64,000 nucleotides of DNA from Nocardia acididurans (GCF_016741815.1 NZ_JAERRJ010000013.1:239096-303095), one strand, 5' to 3'. Counted from the first letter of the stretch, positions 33,544 through 43,522 are shown. Notes: a model not told the origin generated them from the sequence alone. Translations and numbers: made by a program.

Positions 33544-36500
33544 TCAGCGCTTGGGCGGCGGGGCTTTGCGGACTGTGTCGATGGCCTTCTCGATGCGCTT
33601 GCCCGAGATCGGGTAGGGCGTGCCGAGTTGCTGGGCGAACAGGCTCACCCGCAGTTCCTCGATCATCCACCAGATTTCGAGCACATCGCGTCCACCCCGG
33701 CGGCCCTCGGGCAGCGACTCGACCAGCCGGTCGTAGGCGGCGTGCACGCGATCGAGTTCCTGCATGCCCTGCTGGTCGCGGTTGCGTGCGGCGGGCAGCG
33801 CCTCCAGCCGCAACCGCGCGGCCTCCAGATACCGTGGCAGTTCCCGCAATCGGGCACTGCCCCACTCGGAGATGAAGCCCCGGAACACCAGATCGTCGAG
33901 CTGATGCGTGACATCCTCGGCGGCTTCGCGATCGCGGGTGTCGGCGAGGGCCGATCGCACGTGATGGGCTTCGGCGAGCACCGGCACCACCGTGCGCACG
34001 ATATTCGCCACCGCCGTGGTGAACTGCGGCCGTACCGTGTCCACCAGCGCCTTGAACTGGTCCGGGCTGCGTACCGGCCCGCCCTTGGCGGCGATGAGCT
34101 CGTCGGCGGCGCAGGCGCGGCAGTCCTCCACCAGCGCGTCCAGCGATCCGTACGGATTCTGGCTCAGCGCAAGCCGATCCGTGGGTGGCAGGCTCGCGGT
34201 GACCGCGCGCACCGTGGTCGGTATGGCGTTCAACAGCAGGGTGCGGGTGCCCGCGCGCATGGCGGCCGCCTGTTCGGCGGGCGAGCTGAGCACCCGCACC
34301 GCCACGCCCTCGGATTCGGCCACCAGCGCCGGATAGCCGGTAATGGTCTGCCCGCTGACCTCCCGTTTCACCGAACTCGGCAGGGTGCCCAGGGATTCCG
34401 AGGTCCACACCGTGGCCGGCGCGCGTTCGGCGGCATTGTTGGCGCGTGCCACCGACTTCGAAACCTGCTCGGATAGGCGGGTTTTCAGCTCGGCCAGACT
34501 CTTGCTGCGCGAGATCACCGCACCCGCGGGATCGGTGGCGGCGAAGGTCATGCGCAGGTGGTCGGGCAGTCCGGCCGGGTCGAGATGCGCCGGGGTGATG
34601 GTCACCGAACCCAGCTGCGACAGTTCGCGGGCCAGCCCGGTGCGCAGCGGTTCGGCGCGCGGCGTGAGTCGTTCGAGCGCGGCCTTGGCGAAGTCCGGCG
34701 CGGGAACCACACTGCGGCGCAACTGTTTCGGCAGCGTCTTGATCAGCGCGACCACCAGTTCCTCGCGCATGCCGGGCACCAGCCAGTCGAATCCGACCGC
34801 CCGCACATGTGCCAGTTGTGCGACCGGAATGTGCACGGTCACACCGTCATCGGCCTGTCCGGGCTCGAACTGGTAGGTGAGCGGGAAGGTCAGTTCGCCC
34901 TGCCGCCAGCTGTCCGGGTACGAGGTCGGATCCAGCAGTGCCGCATCCTCGTTCACGACGGTGGAGGCGGTGAAGTCCAGCAGCTGCGGTTGTTTGCGCT
35001 GTGCCTTCTTCCACCAGCTGTCGAAGTGCCGCACCGACACCACATCCGCGGGGATGCGTTTGTCGTAGAACTCGAACAGCACCTCGTCGTCGACGAGGAT
35101 GTCGCGCCGTCGCGCCCGATGCTCCAGATCGGCCACATCCTCGAGCAGTTCGCGGTTGCGCGCGAAGAACTCGTGCTTGGTCTGCCATTCGCCCTGCACC
35201 AGCGCATGCCGCAGGAACAGTTCCCGCGACAGCTCCGGATCGATGCGCCCGAAGTCGACGCGCCGCTGCGTCACCAGCGGAATCCCGTACAGCGTCACCC
35301 GCTCGTAGGCGAGCGCCGCCCCTCGCTTGGACGACCAATGCGGTTCGGAGTAGGTACGTTTCACCAGATCCCCGGCGAGCCGCTCGGCCCACTCCGGTTC
35401 CACCCGCGCCGCCGTGCGCCCCCACAGTCGCGAGGTCTCCACCAGTTCGGCCGCCATCACCCAGCGCGGCGGCTTCTTGGCCAGCGACGACCCCGGGAAG
35501 ATCATGAACTTGGCATTGCGCGCGCCCAGGAACTCCCGGCTCTCCGCCTCCCGCACCCCGATATGCGAGAGCATGCCGGACAGCAGCGCCTGGTGAATGG
35601 AGGTCACATCCCAGGGCAGCGCCTCGTCGGCCGCGGCAGCCAGCGCCGCGATCCGATCGCCACGCTCCGGTCCACTACGCCCGGACTCACGTTCGCCCCG
35701 GCCGACGGCCGCGCTTCGTCCGGCCTGCTCCTTCGGCGCGCCGGACCCGCGCCCGCGTCGGCCGCGGCGGTCATCGGTGCTGTCGCCGGAAGCTGGTGTG
35801 CTGTCGCTGCTTCCGTCCTCACCCGTGGTGGTGGACCAGCCCAGTCCGCGCGTGATGGTGCGCAGCTGGCCGTGCAGGTCCTGCCATTCGCGGATGCGCA
35901 GGTAGTGCAGGTACTCGTCGCGGCACAGGCGGCGGAACTGGTTGGACGACAGGGATTTCCGCTGATCGCCGAGGTAGTCCCAGAGGCGCAGGTAGGCGAG
36001 GAAGTCGGAGCCTTCGACGGTGAAGCGCGCGTGTTTGGTGTCGGCGGCCTGCTGGTGTTCCACCGGCCGCTCGCGGACGTCCTGGATCGACAGGGCCGCG
36101 ACGATGATCAGGACTTCGGCCAGGCAGCCGGTCGTGTTGGCCTCGACGAGCATGCGCGCCATGCGCGGATCCACCGGCAGCTGCGCCATTTCGCGGCCGA
36201 TGGGCGTGAGCACCAGTCCGGCGTCGGGGGTTTCGGCGTTCGGCGCGGAGTCACCCGTCCGGCGGCCCAGCGCGCCGAGCTCTTCCAGCAGCGCGATGCC
36301 GTCGCGGATGGCCCGATTGTCGGGCGCTTCCACGAACGGGAAGCTCTCGATATCCCCGAGCCCGAGCGCCGTCATCTGCAGAATGACGGCGGCCAGATTG
36401 GTGCGCAGGATCTCGGGTTCGGTGAACTGCGGCCGGGATTCGAAATCGTCCTCGGAGTAGAGGCGGATCGCGATGCCGTCGGCCACTCGGCCGCAGCGGC

Positions 36501-37716
36501 CCGATCGCTGCCGCGCCGAGGCCTGCGACACCGGTTCGATCGGCAGCCGCTGCACCTTGGTGCGCATGGAGTACCGCGAGATACGCGCGGTGCCGGGGTC
36601 GATCACGTACCGGATGCCCGGCACGGTCAGCGAGGTCTCGGCCACGTTGGTCGCGAGCACGACGCGCCGCCCGGTATGCGCCGAGAACACCCTGTGCTGT
36701 TCGGCCGCCGACAAGCGGGCGTACAGCGGCAGAATCTCGGTGCGCGGCAGCTTCAGATCGCGCAGGGAGTCGGCGGTGTCCCGGATCTCGCGTTCCCCGG
36801 ACAGGAACACCAGGATGTCCCCGTCGCCCTCGGCGAGCAGTTCCCGCACCCCGTCCGCGATGGCGTCGGTGGGGTCCCGGTCGACGATCTCGGTGTCCTC
36901 GTCGTCGGGATCATCGGAGGTGAGCGGAACCTCCAGCGAGAGTGGCCGATACCGGATCTCCACCGGGTACGACCGCCCGGAGACCTCGACAATCGGTGCG
37001 GGCGTGCCGTTCTCGTCACTGAAGTGCCGCGCGAACAGTTCCGGGTCGATGGTCGCCGAGGTGATGACGAGCTTCAGGTCCGGCCGCTTGGGCAGCAGCT
37101 GCTTGAGGTACCCCATCAGGAAGTCGATATTGAGGCTGCGTTCGTGCGCCTCGTCGATGATGATCGTGTCGTAGCGGCGCAGCAGCCGGTCCCGCTGGAT
37201 CTCGGCCAGCAGAATGCCGTCGGTCATGAGTTTGACCAGCGTGCGATCCGACGCCTGATCGGTGAACCGCACGGTGTAGCCGACGACGTCGCCCAGTTCG
37301 GTGCCCAGTTCCTCGGCGATGCGTTCGGCCACGGTGCGCGCGGCCAGTCGCCGCGGCTGGGTGTGCCCGATGGTGCCGCGAATCCCGCGCCCGAGTTCGA
37401 GGCAGATCTTCGGCAGCTGGGTGGTCTTGCCGGAGCCGGTCTCACCGGCCACGATCACGACCTGGTGTGCGGCGATGGCCGCGGCGATATCGTCGCGGCG
37501 CGCGGAGACGGGCAGCTGTTCCGGATACCGGATGGTGGGTACGGCGGCGCGGCGCGCGTCGACCCGCAGTCGGGCGGTGTCGATCTCGCGTTCGAGATCG
37601 GTGAGATCGCCGCCGCGGGCCTTGTCGAGCCGCCGACGCAACCGGTGTTCGTCGCGGATCGAGAGTTCGGCCAGGCGGGTGCGAAGCTCGCGAAAGGTGG
37701 CGGCGGTCCTGGTCAT
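33544..37716 (-). CDS. hrpA: ATP-dependent RNA helicase HrpA
   Basis: DEAH-box helicase of about 1390 residues. Motif I is GETGSGKTT near residue 95, motif II DEAH near 190, motif III SAT near 225, motif VI QRSGRCGR near 405, followed by winged-helix/ratchet domains, the OB-like domain and the long C-terminal DUF3418 region of HrpA. A Ser/Gly/Arg-rich disordered insert (about residues 625-680) separates the helicase core from the C-terminal part. ATG at 37716 is preferred because homology begins there; an in-frame ATG at 37836 would overlap the divergent membrane-protein gene. HrpA resolves stalled or colliding ribosomes in E. coli. It is convergent with nrdR. Confidence 0.93.
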   Translation of the reverse strand: MTRTAATFRELRTRLAELSIRDEHRLRRRLDKARGGDLTDLEREIDTARLRVDARRAAVPTIRYPEQLPVSARRDDIAAAIAAHQVVIVAGETGSGKTTQLPKICLELGRGIRGTIGHTQPRRLAARTVAERIAEELGTELGDVVGYTVRFTDQASDRTLVKLMTDGILLAEIQRDRLLRRYDTIIIDEAHERSLNIDFLMGYLKQLLPKRPDLKLVITSATIDPELFARHFSDENGTPAPIVEVSGRSYPVEIRYRPLSLEVPLTSDDPDDEDTEIVDRDPTDAIADGVRELLAEGDGDILVFLSGEREIRDTADSLRDLKLPRTEILPLYARLSAAEQHRVFSAHTGRRVVLATNVAETSLTVPGIRYVIDPGTARISRYSMRTKVQRLPIEPVSQASARQRSGRCGRVADGIAIRLYSEDDFESRPQFTEPEILRTNLAAVILQMTALGLGDIESFPFVEAPDNRAIRDGIALLEELGALGRRTGDSAPNAETPDAGLVLTPIGREMAQLPVDPRMARMLVEANTTGCLAEVLIIVAALSIQDVRERPVEHQQAADTKHARFTVEGSDFLAYLRLWDYLGDQRKSLSSNQFRRLCRDEYLHYLRIREWQDLHGQLRTITRGLGWSTTTGEDGSSDSTPASGDSTDDRRGRRGRGSGAPKEQAGRSAAVGRGERESGRSGPERGDRIAALAAAADEALPWDVTSIHQALLSGMLSHIGVREAESREFLGARNAKFMIFPGSSLAKKPPRWVMAAELVETSRLWGRTAARVEPEWAERLAGDLVKRTYSEPHWSSKRGAALAYERVTLYGIPLVTQRRVDFGRIDPELSRELFLRHALVQGEWQTKHEFFARNRELLEDVADLEHRARRRDILVDDEVLFEFYDKRIPADVVSVRHFDSWWKKAQRKQPQLLDFTASTVVNEDAALLDPTSYPDSWRQGELTFPLTYQFEPGQADDGVTVHIPVAQLAHVRAVGFDWLVPGMREELVVALIKTLPKQLRRSVVPAPDFAKAALERLTPRAEPLRTGLARELSQLGSVTITPAHLDPAGLPDHLRMTFAATDPAGAVISRSKSLAELKTRLSEQVSKSVARANNAAERAPATVWTSESLGTLPSSVKREVSGQTITGYPALVAESEGVAVRVLSSPAEQAAAMRAGTRTLLLNAIPTTVRAVTASLPPTDRLALSQNPYGSLDALVEDCRACAADELIAAKGGPVRSPDQFKALVDTVRPQFTTAVANIVRTVVPVLAEAHHVRSALADTRDREAAEDVTHQLDDLVFRGFISEWGSARLRELPRYLEAARLRLEALPAARNRDQQGMQELDRVHAAYDRLVESLPEGRRGGRDVLEIWWMIEELRVSLFAQQLGTPYPISGKRIEKAIDTVRKAPPPKR

Positions 37717-37853
37717 TGCACCGTCAAGCGTAGCGAAGCCGTAGCCCCGGCCGGTCAGCGCGGTCTCGGACACCCGCCGGAGATGCTTGCCCGATGTGTG
37801 CTGAATCGGCGTATCGTCCGCGTTTCCGCCGCTCACCGTGCGACCATCGACGC

Positions 37854-38492
37854 ATGGACGAGGTTGCCGTGCATCCGCTGTGGGGCCGTCTGGTGCTCTT
37901 CGTTTTCGCCGTACTGGATATCGCGGCGTGTGTCTGGACCGCCACGCACCTGCGGCCCGGTGGTGCGGGCGCGGTGGCGAACTTCTTCAGCTACTTCACG
38001 ATTCAGTCCAATATCGTGATCATCGCGGTCCTGCTGATCATCGCGGCGCGCGATCCGCAGGGCCGCCGCTGGCAGATCGTGCGCGGCGCGGCGACCCTGT
38101 ACATCACCATCACCGGCATCGTCTACGCCCTGCTGCTGCAGAATGTCGACGTCGATATCGAGTACCCGTGGACCAATGATGTCCTGCACCGCGTCACCCC
38201 GCTGGTGGCGCTGGCCGACTGGCTGCTGGTGCCCGCCGCGCTCGGCGTGACCGCGCGCCTGGCCGGAGCCTGGCTGATCTACCCGATCGTCTACGGCGTC
38301 TACACCCTGATTCGCGGCCCCATCGTCGACTGGTATCCCTACCCGTTCATCGATCCCCGCCAGCAGGGCTATCTGTCCATGGCGATCGGCCTGGTCGTGC
38401 TGGTGGTGGGTTTCGTCGTGCTGGCGGTCGCGGTCATCGCGCTGGGCGATCTGGCAGCGGCTAGGCGAGCCCGCCGACACGCCGCGTCATGA
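37854..38492 (+). CDS. Six-helix membrane protein, Pr6Pr/FAR-17a-like
   Basis: 212 residues with about six transmembrane helices. The NFFSYFTIQSN motif near residues 42-52 is the hallmark of the Pr6Pr family (related to FAR-17a/AIG1), and the WYPYPF-D segment near 160 also fits. The family is widespread in actinobacteria and unassigned biochemically; eukaryotic relatives hydrolyse fatty-acid esters of hydroxy fatty acids, and Thr and His residues matter in them. ATG at 37854 is chosen because homology begins immediately after. Its 3' end overlaps the GNAT gene on the other strand by 32 nt. Confidence 0.8.
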   Translation: MDEVAVHPLWGRLVLFVFAVLDIAACVWTATHLRPGGAGAVANFFSYFTIQSNIVIIAVLLIIAARDPQGRRWQIVRGAATLYITITGIVYALLLQNVDVDIEYPWTNDVLHRVTPLVALADWLLVPAALGVTARLAGAWLIYPIVYGVYTLIRGPIVDWYPYPFIDPRQQGYLSMAIGLVVLVVGFVVLAVAVIALGDLAAARRARRHAAS

Positions 38493-38928
38493 AGACGCTG
38501 TGCGGATCCTCGTCGTAGTCCGCGAACGGACCGCACAGCGCGAACCCGTGACGCTCGTACAGCCGCACGGCCGGGAGGTAGAACTCCGACGCGCCGGTTT
38601 CGAGGCTCAGCCGGGTGTAGCCGCGGGCTTCCGCCTCGTCGAGGATGTGCCGCAGCAGGACCGAGGCGACGCCCCGTCCCTGGAATCCGGCCGCCGTACG
38701 CATGGATTTCACCTCGCCATGCGTGGGATCGAGTGCCTTGAGCGCCCCGCAGCCGGCCAGTTCACCGCCCTCCCACACTGTCCAGAAGGTGATGTCCGGC
38801 TTACGGAGGCCGTCGAGGTCGAGCGCGTGCATGCTGTCCTCGGGCGAGTTGTCCAGCATCTCGGCGACATGCGCCTCGAGCAGGGCGATCACCTCGGGGG
38901 CGGACAGGTCGTCGATCACGATGCGCAT
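38461..38928 (-). CDS. GNAT N-acetyltransferase, YsnE-like
   Basis: 155-residue acetyl-CoA-dependent transferase. The acetyl-CoA loop lies at GFQGRGVAS near residue 89, preceded by EVKSMRT and followed by RLSLETGASEFYLPAVRLYERHGF-type strands. It follows B. subtilis YsnE closely in order (DITFWTVWEG, GCGALKALD, DPHSVFMTR). YsnE has been linked to indole-acetic-acid metabolism, but the acceptor is not established. ATG at 38928 is chosen from homology; a longer frame to 39027 adds a basic non-homologous leader. Convergent with the Pr6Pr-like gene. Confidence 0.85.
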   Translation of the reverse strand: MRIVIDDLSAPEVIALLEAHVAEMLDNSPEDSMHALDLDGLRKPDITFWTVWEGGELAGCGALKALDPTHGEVKSMRTAAGFQGRGVASVLLRHILDEAEARGYTRLSLETGASEFYLPAVRLYERHGFALCGPFADYDEDPHSVFMTRRVGGLA

Positions 38929-39033
38929 GGTCGTCAGGGTAGAGGCCGAAATTCGGTGGCTTCGGCGTGGTCCTCGACACCTCCGGCTCCATGAACACCG
39001 AGCTCCTCGGAAAGTCTTGGGCGCCATAGCCTC

Positions 39034-39633
39034 CTACGTGATGTGCTGCGTGTCCGGCATGAGCACGCCTACCTGATCACGCCCGGCGCCTCGCTGCCGT
39101 TCCGCCCGCGCGGTCCGGTGTTTCGCATGCGCTGAGAGCCAGCCGCCAATGGCCGCTCCGGTGGCGTTCATCAGCACGTCGTCCACCGAGGACACGCGGC
39201 CGAGATCCAGGGCGTACTGGGCGATTTCGAGTGATCCGGAGATCACCGCACCGACGGCGAACAGGCGGGCCGCGCCGGCGAGGGCGGGCAGGCGCAGCGG
39301 CAGCAGGAATCCGAGCGGCAGGAACAGCACCAGGTTGGCTCCGACCTGCACCACGGCGGCGGTGGCCGAATCGGTCAGCGTCTCGGCGAGATCCACCAGC
39401 GGCACCCAGCTCACCAGCCGTTCACCGGTGGTGGGCGTGAGGATCATCCAGATCCACGGCAGGGTGCCGCCGAGAATTCCGGCCTCGGCCAGGGTGTGGC
39501 GCAGGGCGATATCGCGTGCCACCCCTCGTCGCACGCGCCATCGCAGCGCGGCCCACCCTCCCGCCGCGAGTACCGGCAGCGCCAGCGCCCACACCGTCAG
39601 GACCCCGCCCCACATGTCCCACACCTGTCGCAC
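39034..39633 (-). CDS. VanZ-like membrane protein
   Basis: About 199 residues with four or five transmembrane helices. The central NLVLFLPLGFLLPL stretch and SSVDDVLMNATGAAIGGWL near the C-terminus are the conserved core of VanZ-like proteins; the Asp-Asp pair and Asn are the usual marks. In enterococci VanZ gives low-level teicoplanin resistance; the actinobacterial members are mostly uncharacterised. The start is uncertain: GTG at 39633, GTG at 39624 and ATG at 39615 all precede the first helix. It diverges from the alpha/beta hydrolase. Confidence 0.8.
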   Translation of the reverse strand: MRQVWDMWGGVLTVWALALPVLAAGGWAALRWRVRRGVARDIALRHTLAEAGILGGTLPWIWMILTPTTGERLVSWVPLVDLAETLTDSATAAVVQVGANLVLFLPLGFLLPLRLPALAGAARLFAVGAVISGSLEIAQYALDLGRVSSVDDVLMNATGAAIGGWLSAHAKHRTARAERQRGAGRDQVGVLMPDTQHIT

Positions 39634-39757
39634 GGCAACCACGCTAGCGGCGAAATGTGGTGAAACCGTGGAGAAGTCGTCGCGGTCCAAGTGGTTCCGA
39701 AATGAGACCGATTGGGTTAGTGTGCGGGGAGAACCGCATCCACGGGAAGGCCCAGTT

Positions 39758-40618
39758 ATGCAGCCGTCGTATTCGGAATGGGTTGCCGGAGGCGAGCGCC
39801 TCACCATCGCCGGACATTCGATATTTCACCGTCAGGACGGTCCCGCCGACGGGCGGCCGGTCACCCTGCTGCACGGCTACCCGAGCTCCTCGCACGACTG
39901 GGTGTCCGTGCTCCCGGCCCTGACCGCCGCCGGACTGCGGGTGACCACACTCGACTACCTCGGCTTCGGCGCGAGCGACAAACCGGTCGGCCACGACTAC
40001 CGCATGACCGAGCAGGCATCCCTCGTAGAGGAGTTGTGGCGTCACCTCGGCATCGGCGAAACCGCCCTGGTGGCACACGATTACGGCGTGAGCGTGGCGC
40101 AGGAGCTGCTGGCCCGCGACGCCACGCGGATCACCCGCAGCGCGTGGTTGAACGGCGGTCTCTATGTCGACCTGTACCGTCCGCTGCCGATCCAGCGCGT
40201 GATGATCGGGCCGCTGGGCAAGCTGCTCGGCCCGGTCATGGTCGAGCGCGCTTTCGCGGCGTCCCTGCGCCGCATCCTCGGGCGGCAGATCTCGGACGCG
40301 GATATGCACGAACTGTGGCTGGCCATGTCGGACAATGGCGGCCGGCGGGTGCAGTGGGGGTTGAACCGGTATCACGCCGAGCGGGTACAGCAGGCCGAAC
40401 GCTGGCAGCGGGCACTCGAAACCTATTCCGGCCCCATGCTTTTCGTCTGGGGACCGGTCGACCCGATCAGCGGCGGACATCTGCTGCCCCGGCTGCGCGA
40501 ACGACTGCCGCACGCCGAATTCGTGGTCCTCGACGAGGCGCCCGCGACCGGCCACTACCCCCAGCTGGAGAACCCGGCCGCCGTCGCGACCGCGCTGACG
40601 AAGTTTCTCGTCACGTAG
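39758..40618 (+). CDS. Alpha/beta hydrolase, dehalogenase/epoxide hydrolase-like
   Basis: 286 residues. The oxyanion region is HGYPSSSHDW near 39-48, and the nucleophile elbow is HDYG with Asp near 113, as in haloalkane dehalogenases and epoxide hydrolases rather than serine esterases. An acidic residue in GPVDPIS and the final histidine in TGHYPQLENP complete a triad. A cap domain lies between about 135 and 215. ATG at 39758 has GGGAAGG upstream; homology does not extend further. The true substrate cannot be told. Its 3' end overlaps the next leftward gene by 8 nt. Confidence 0.88.
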   Translation: MQPSYSEWVAGGERLTIAGHSIFHRQDGPADGRPVTLLHGYPSSSHDWVSVLPALTAAGLRVTTLDYLGFGASDKPVGHDYRMTEQASLVEELWRHLGIGETALVAHDYGVSVAQELLARDATRITRSAWLNGGLYVDLYRPLPIQRVMIGPLGKLLGPVMVERAFAASLRRILGRQISDADMHELWLAMSDNGGRRVQWGLNRYHAERVQQAERWQRALETYSGPMLFVWGPVDPISGGHLLPRLRERLPHAEFVVLDEAPATGHYPQLENPAAVATALTKFLVT

Positions 40619-41174
40619 CCGGGCCGAGCTGCTCCCGGCACGCCTGCCACGCCTGCGCCGAGAGCAGGTGGTGCGCTCGCTCGAACAGCTGGAACAGCGC
40701 CTCGCTGTACTTCTCCGCGAGCTCGCCGTTGTGCGCCAGCACATCCAGCTCGTTCGCGGCCGTGATCTCGACGAACGCCCGCAGGTCGGATCGGGGCGGC
40801 TCATAGGCCAGCCCGGTGAACCGATCCCGGAAGATCACCGGACTGCCGTGCAGCTGCGGGTACACGGCATCCCGATCACAACTGCCGTACAGGTAGACCA
40901 GCGCCTCGGCGTGATCACCGATGAGCGTGGCGAGCGTGCCGCGCTCCTCGGGCGGCAGCAGCGCCCGAGCGAACCCGTCGGTCCCATACGTGGCATGGCT
41001 GAGCCCGGCCAGCTGGACATCGACGGGCGCACCCCACCCGGCCAGCGTGTCGCCAACCCGGATCAGATGGGCGAGCAACGTGCCGCCGGGGTGGGGTATG
41101 CCCTCGGCTCCCCGCTCGCGAAGGAACTGCTCGACACGCTCCCGCTGAGCCGGAATCTCCCCGAGATCGTTCAT
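40611..41174 (-). CDS. HD-like hydrolase-fold protein, DUF6817-type
   Basis: 187 residues, soluble and helical. HLIRVGDTLAGW followed by GLSHATYGT resembles the H...HD-type metal site of HD-domain relatives, with further histidines in GDHAEALVYLY. Such proteins in actinobacteria are annotated as DUF6817 and their substrates are unknown; phosphohydrolase activity is only an inference. ATG at 41174 has GGGG 5 nt upstream. It diverges from the DUF5134-like gene and is convergent with the alpha/beta hydrolase. Confidence 0.6.
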   Translation of the reverse strand: MNDLGEIPAQRERVEQFLRERGAEGIPHPGGTLLAHLIRVGDTLAGWGAPVDVQLAGLSHATYGTDGFARALLPPEERGTLATLIGDHAEALVYLYGSCDRDAVYPQLHGSPVIFRDRFTGLAYEPPRSDLRAFVEITAANELDVLAHNGELAEKYSEALFQLFERAHHLLSAQAWQACREQLGPAT

Positions 41175-41410
41175 ATCCCCAGTCTCGTCCGGTTTCGCCG
41201 GTGTGGCCACAACGATCGACTCCTTCGATCGCGTGCATCGGTCGCGCCGGATCCCCGGCGGGCGGGGCGCTACGGGTGCCGACCTGGGGAAGGGGATCCG
41301 CCGACCGGTTGCCGGTATCGGTTGCGGACAAATCTTCGCCGACGCCGCGCCGCTGATGCGAGCATAGAGGGTGAGGCTCGGGTGCTCGCCGTGCTGAAAG
41401 GTGGTGGGGT
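41175..41410. other. Divergent intergenic region
   Basis: 236 bp between two divergently transcribed genes. It should contain both promoters, but no confident -35/-10 pair, palindrome or terminator was recognised. AAAGGTGGTGGGGT directly precedes the rightward GTG. Confidence 0.4.
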
Positions 41411-42193
41411 GTGGCCGCATTCGTGGAGGAATACAGCGCCCTCCGCTGGTTGGCCGTGGCGGCTTTCGGTCTGGCAGCCCTGATCGTCCTGCGCCGTCTG
41501 GCCGCGGTACAGCCGGGCGCGGCGGCGATGCTCACGCCGGGCGCGAGCCGCTTCGCGCCGGGCGGGTCCGATACCGCCGCGCCGTCGCACCGCGGCGTGC
41601 GCGCGATCGACCCCGAATCCGATGCGGCCCATCTGCTCATGTGCCTGGTGATGCTGGCCATGCTGGTTTTCCCGGCGACCGTCGAGCCGCGTGCCCTGCA
41701 CGGTGTGCTGACAGCCATGACGCTGGTCTACGCGCTGCTGTTGGTCGGCCGGATTCTGCAGTGGCGCAACCTGACCCGGGTGCCGGACCGGAACGAGTCA
41801 TCGCTACGCGACCGCGCGGCGTCGCCGAGCGCGGCGATAGTGCCCGGCCCGACGCCCGCCGGAGGCGTGGCCCCCACCGCGATGCCCGGCGCGGTGCTGC
41901 CCGGCGAGGGAGTCATGGCCTTCGCGTATCACGTGGTGGCGGCCGCGGCCATGCTCTATGCGATGAGCGGGCACGCGGTGTCCGGGCATACCGCGCCCGA
42001 GCCCGCGCCGATGGTGGCCTTGGCGGCGCTGTTTCTGGCGGATGCGCTGGCGATGGCGGTGCCATCGTCGAGATCGGCTCTGCGCCATATCTTTCCGCAT
42101 CCGATCGGGGTCGGCGGGCCGGTTGCCGTGCTGCCGCATGTGGTGATGGACCTGGGGACGGCGTACATGCTGATCGCCGCGGCGATGGGCTGA
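41411..42193 (+). CDS. DUF5134-like membrane protein
   Basis: 260 residues with about six hydrophobic helices and a Pro/Ala-rich loop (about 120-160). Histidines fall in helix contexts typical of DUF5134: AAHLLMCLVMLAML, ALHGVL, AYHVVAAAAMLYAMSGH and LPHVVMDLGTAYM. This pattern suggests a metal- or haem-binding membrane protein, but no function is established. The start is GTG with AAAGGTGG upstream. It stands alone, 105 nt before the aminotransferase. Confidence 0.7.
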   Translation: MAAFVEEYSALRWLAVAAFGLAALIVLRRLAAVQPGAAAMLTPGASRFAPGGSDTAAPSHRGVRAIDPESDAAHLLMCLVMLAMLVFPATVEPRALHGVLTAMTLVYALLLVGRILQWRNLTRVPDRNESSLRDRAASPSAAIVPGPTPAGGVAPTAMPGAVLPGEGVMAFAYHVVAAAAMLYAMSGHAVSGHTAPEPAPMVALAALFLADALAMAVPSSRSALRHIFPHPIGVGGPVAVLPHVVMDLGTAYMLIAAAMG

Positions 42194-42298
42194 TCACCGG
42201 GGGTAGTTCGCGCTGCTCACGAGCGTGATGGTGTGATGGTGAGGAGTCGGTCGGCTACCCGGGTGGGTGGCTCGGTGTCGGTGTGACGGAGGTGTTCG

Positions 42299-43522
42299 AT
42301 GGGTTCGCTGTGGCATGGCTTCGCCGATATGGGTGCGGTCGAGAAGGACGGGGCGTTCGTGGTGGCGCGCGGTGAGGGCGCCTATATCTGGGATGAGCAG
42401 GGGACTCGCTACCTGGACGCGACCGCCGGGCTGTGGTTCACGAATGTGGGGCACGGGCGGCGGGAGATCGCCGATGCCGTGTCGAAGCAGCTGGGGGAGA
42501 TCGCGCACTACTCCAACTTCGGTGACCTGGCCTCCCCGGTGCTGCGGGAGCTGGCCGAGCGGCTGTCCGGTATCGCGCCGGTGCCCGGCAGCAAGATTTT
42601 CTTCACCTCGGGCGGCTCCGACGGTATCGACACCGCGGCCAAGCTGGCCCGGCGCTACTGGCACGAGCAGGGCAAGCCCGAGAAGAACATCATCGTCGGC
42701 CGCCAGAAGGCCTATCACGGCATGCACGTCGCGGGTACCGCGCTCGCGGGCATCCCGGTGAACCGTGAGGGCTGCGGCGAGCTCATGACCGATGCGCGCA
42801 CCGTCGCCTGGGACGACGCCGCCTCGCTGTCCGCGCTCATCGCCGAGCTCGGCGCGGACCGCATCGCCGCGTTCTTCGCCGAGCCGATCATCGGCGCGGG
42901 CGGCGTCTACCTGCCGCCGCAGGGCTACCTCACCGAGGTGCGCCGCATCTGCCGCGAGAACGACATCCTGTTCGTGGCCGACGAGGTGGTGACCGGCTTC
43001 GGCCGCATCGGCGGATCCTGGTTCGCCTCTTCGCGGTTCGATCTGGAACCCGACATCATGACCACCGCCAAGGGCTTGACCTCCGGCTACCTGCCCATGG
43101 GCGCGGTGTTCATCGCCCCGCGCGTCGCCGAGCCGTTCTTCGCGGGCGGCGTCTGGTTCCGCCACGGCTACACCTACGGCGGCCACGCCGCCTCCGCCGC
43201 GGCTGCCATGGCCAACCTCGACATCATCGAGCGTGAGAATCTGCTCGACGCCAGCAAGAACCTGGAATCCCTGCTGCACGAGCACTTCTCGCCGCTGGCG
43301 GAGCACCCCCGGGTGGCCGAGGTCCGCAGCGGCCTGGGCGCGGTCACCGCCGTCCAGCTCGCCGACCCCGCCGAGGCCCTCGCCATGGTGAAAACCCTGC
43401 GGCAGCACGGCGTCTCGACCCGCGCCGCCGGTCAGGGCGCGCTGCAGATCTCGCCCACCTTCGTCATCACCGAGGCGCAGGTCGCCGATATGGCCGCCGG
43501 TTTCGCCGCAGCCCTGGGTTAG
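42299..43522 (+). CDS. Class III (omega) aminotransferase
   Basis: 407-residue PLP enzyme. Visible elements are YLDATAGLWFTNVGHG near 35-50, GSDGIDTAAKLARRYW (phosphate-binding segment) near 105, DEVVTGFGR near 227 and the Schiff-base lysine in TTAKGLTSGY near 258, plus HGYTYGGHA. It likely moves an amino group from a beta-alanine-, GABA- or diamine-type donor to pyruvate or another keto acid. It is shorter than most omega-transaminases (about 450), missing part of the N-terminal arm. ATG at 42299 has GGAGG 8 nt upstream. Confidence 0.9.
   Translation: MGSLWHGFADMGAVEKDGAFVVARGEGAYIWDEQGTRYLDATAGLWFTNVGHGRREIADAVSKQLGEIAHYSNFGDLASPVLRELAERLSGIAPVPGSKIFFTSGGSDGIDTAAKLARRYWHEQGKPEKNIIVGRQKAYHGMHVAGTALAGIPVNREGCGELMTDARTVAWDDAASLSALIAELGADRIAAFFAEPIIGAGGVYLPPQGYLTEVRRICRENDILFVADEVVTGFGRIGGSWFASSRFDLEPDIMTTAKGLTSGYLPMGAVFIAPRVAEPFFAGGVWFRHGYTYGGHAASAAAAMANLDIIERENLLDASKNLESLLHEHFSPLAEHPRVAEVRSGLGAVTAVQLADPAEALAMVKTLRQHGVSTRAAGQGALQISPTFVITEAQVADMAAGFAAALG

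Noticed and set aside
34558..38019. Very long open frame on the + strand opposite hrpA
   Set aside because: It is the antisense shadow of a high-GC gene; it has no recognisable domains and the hrpA motifs in the other frame are unambiguous.
39149..39757. Upstream in-frame extension of the alpha/beta hydrolase by about 200 codons
   Set aside because: It runs antisense through the VanZ-like gene and shows no similarity; the ATG at 39758 has a good ribosome site.
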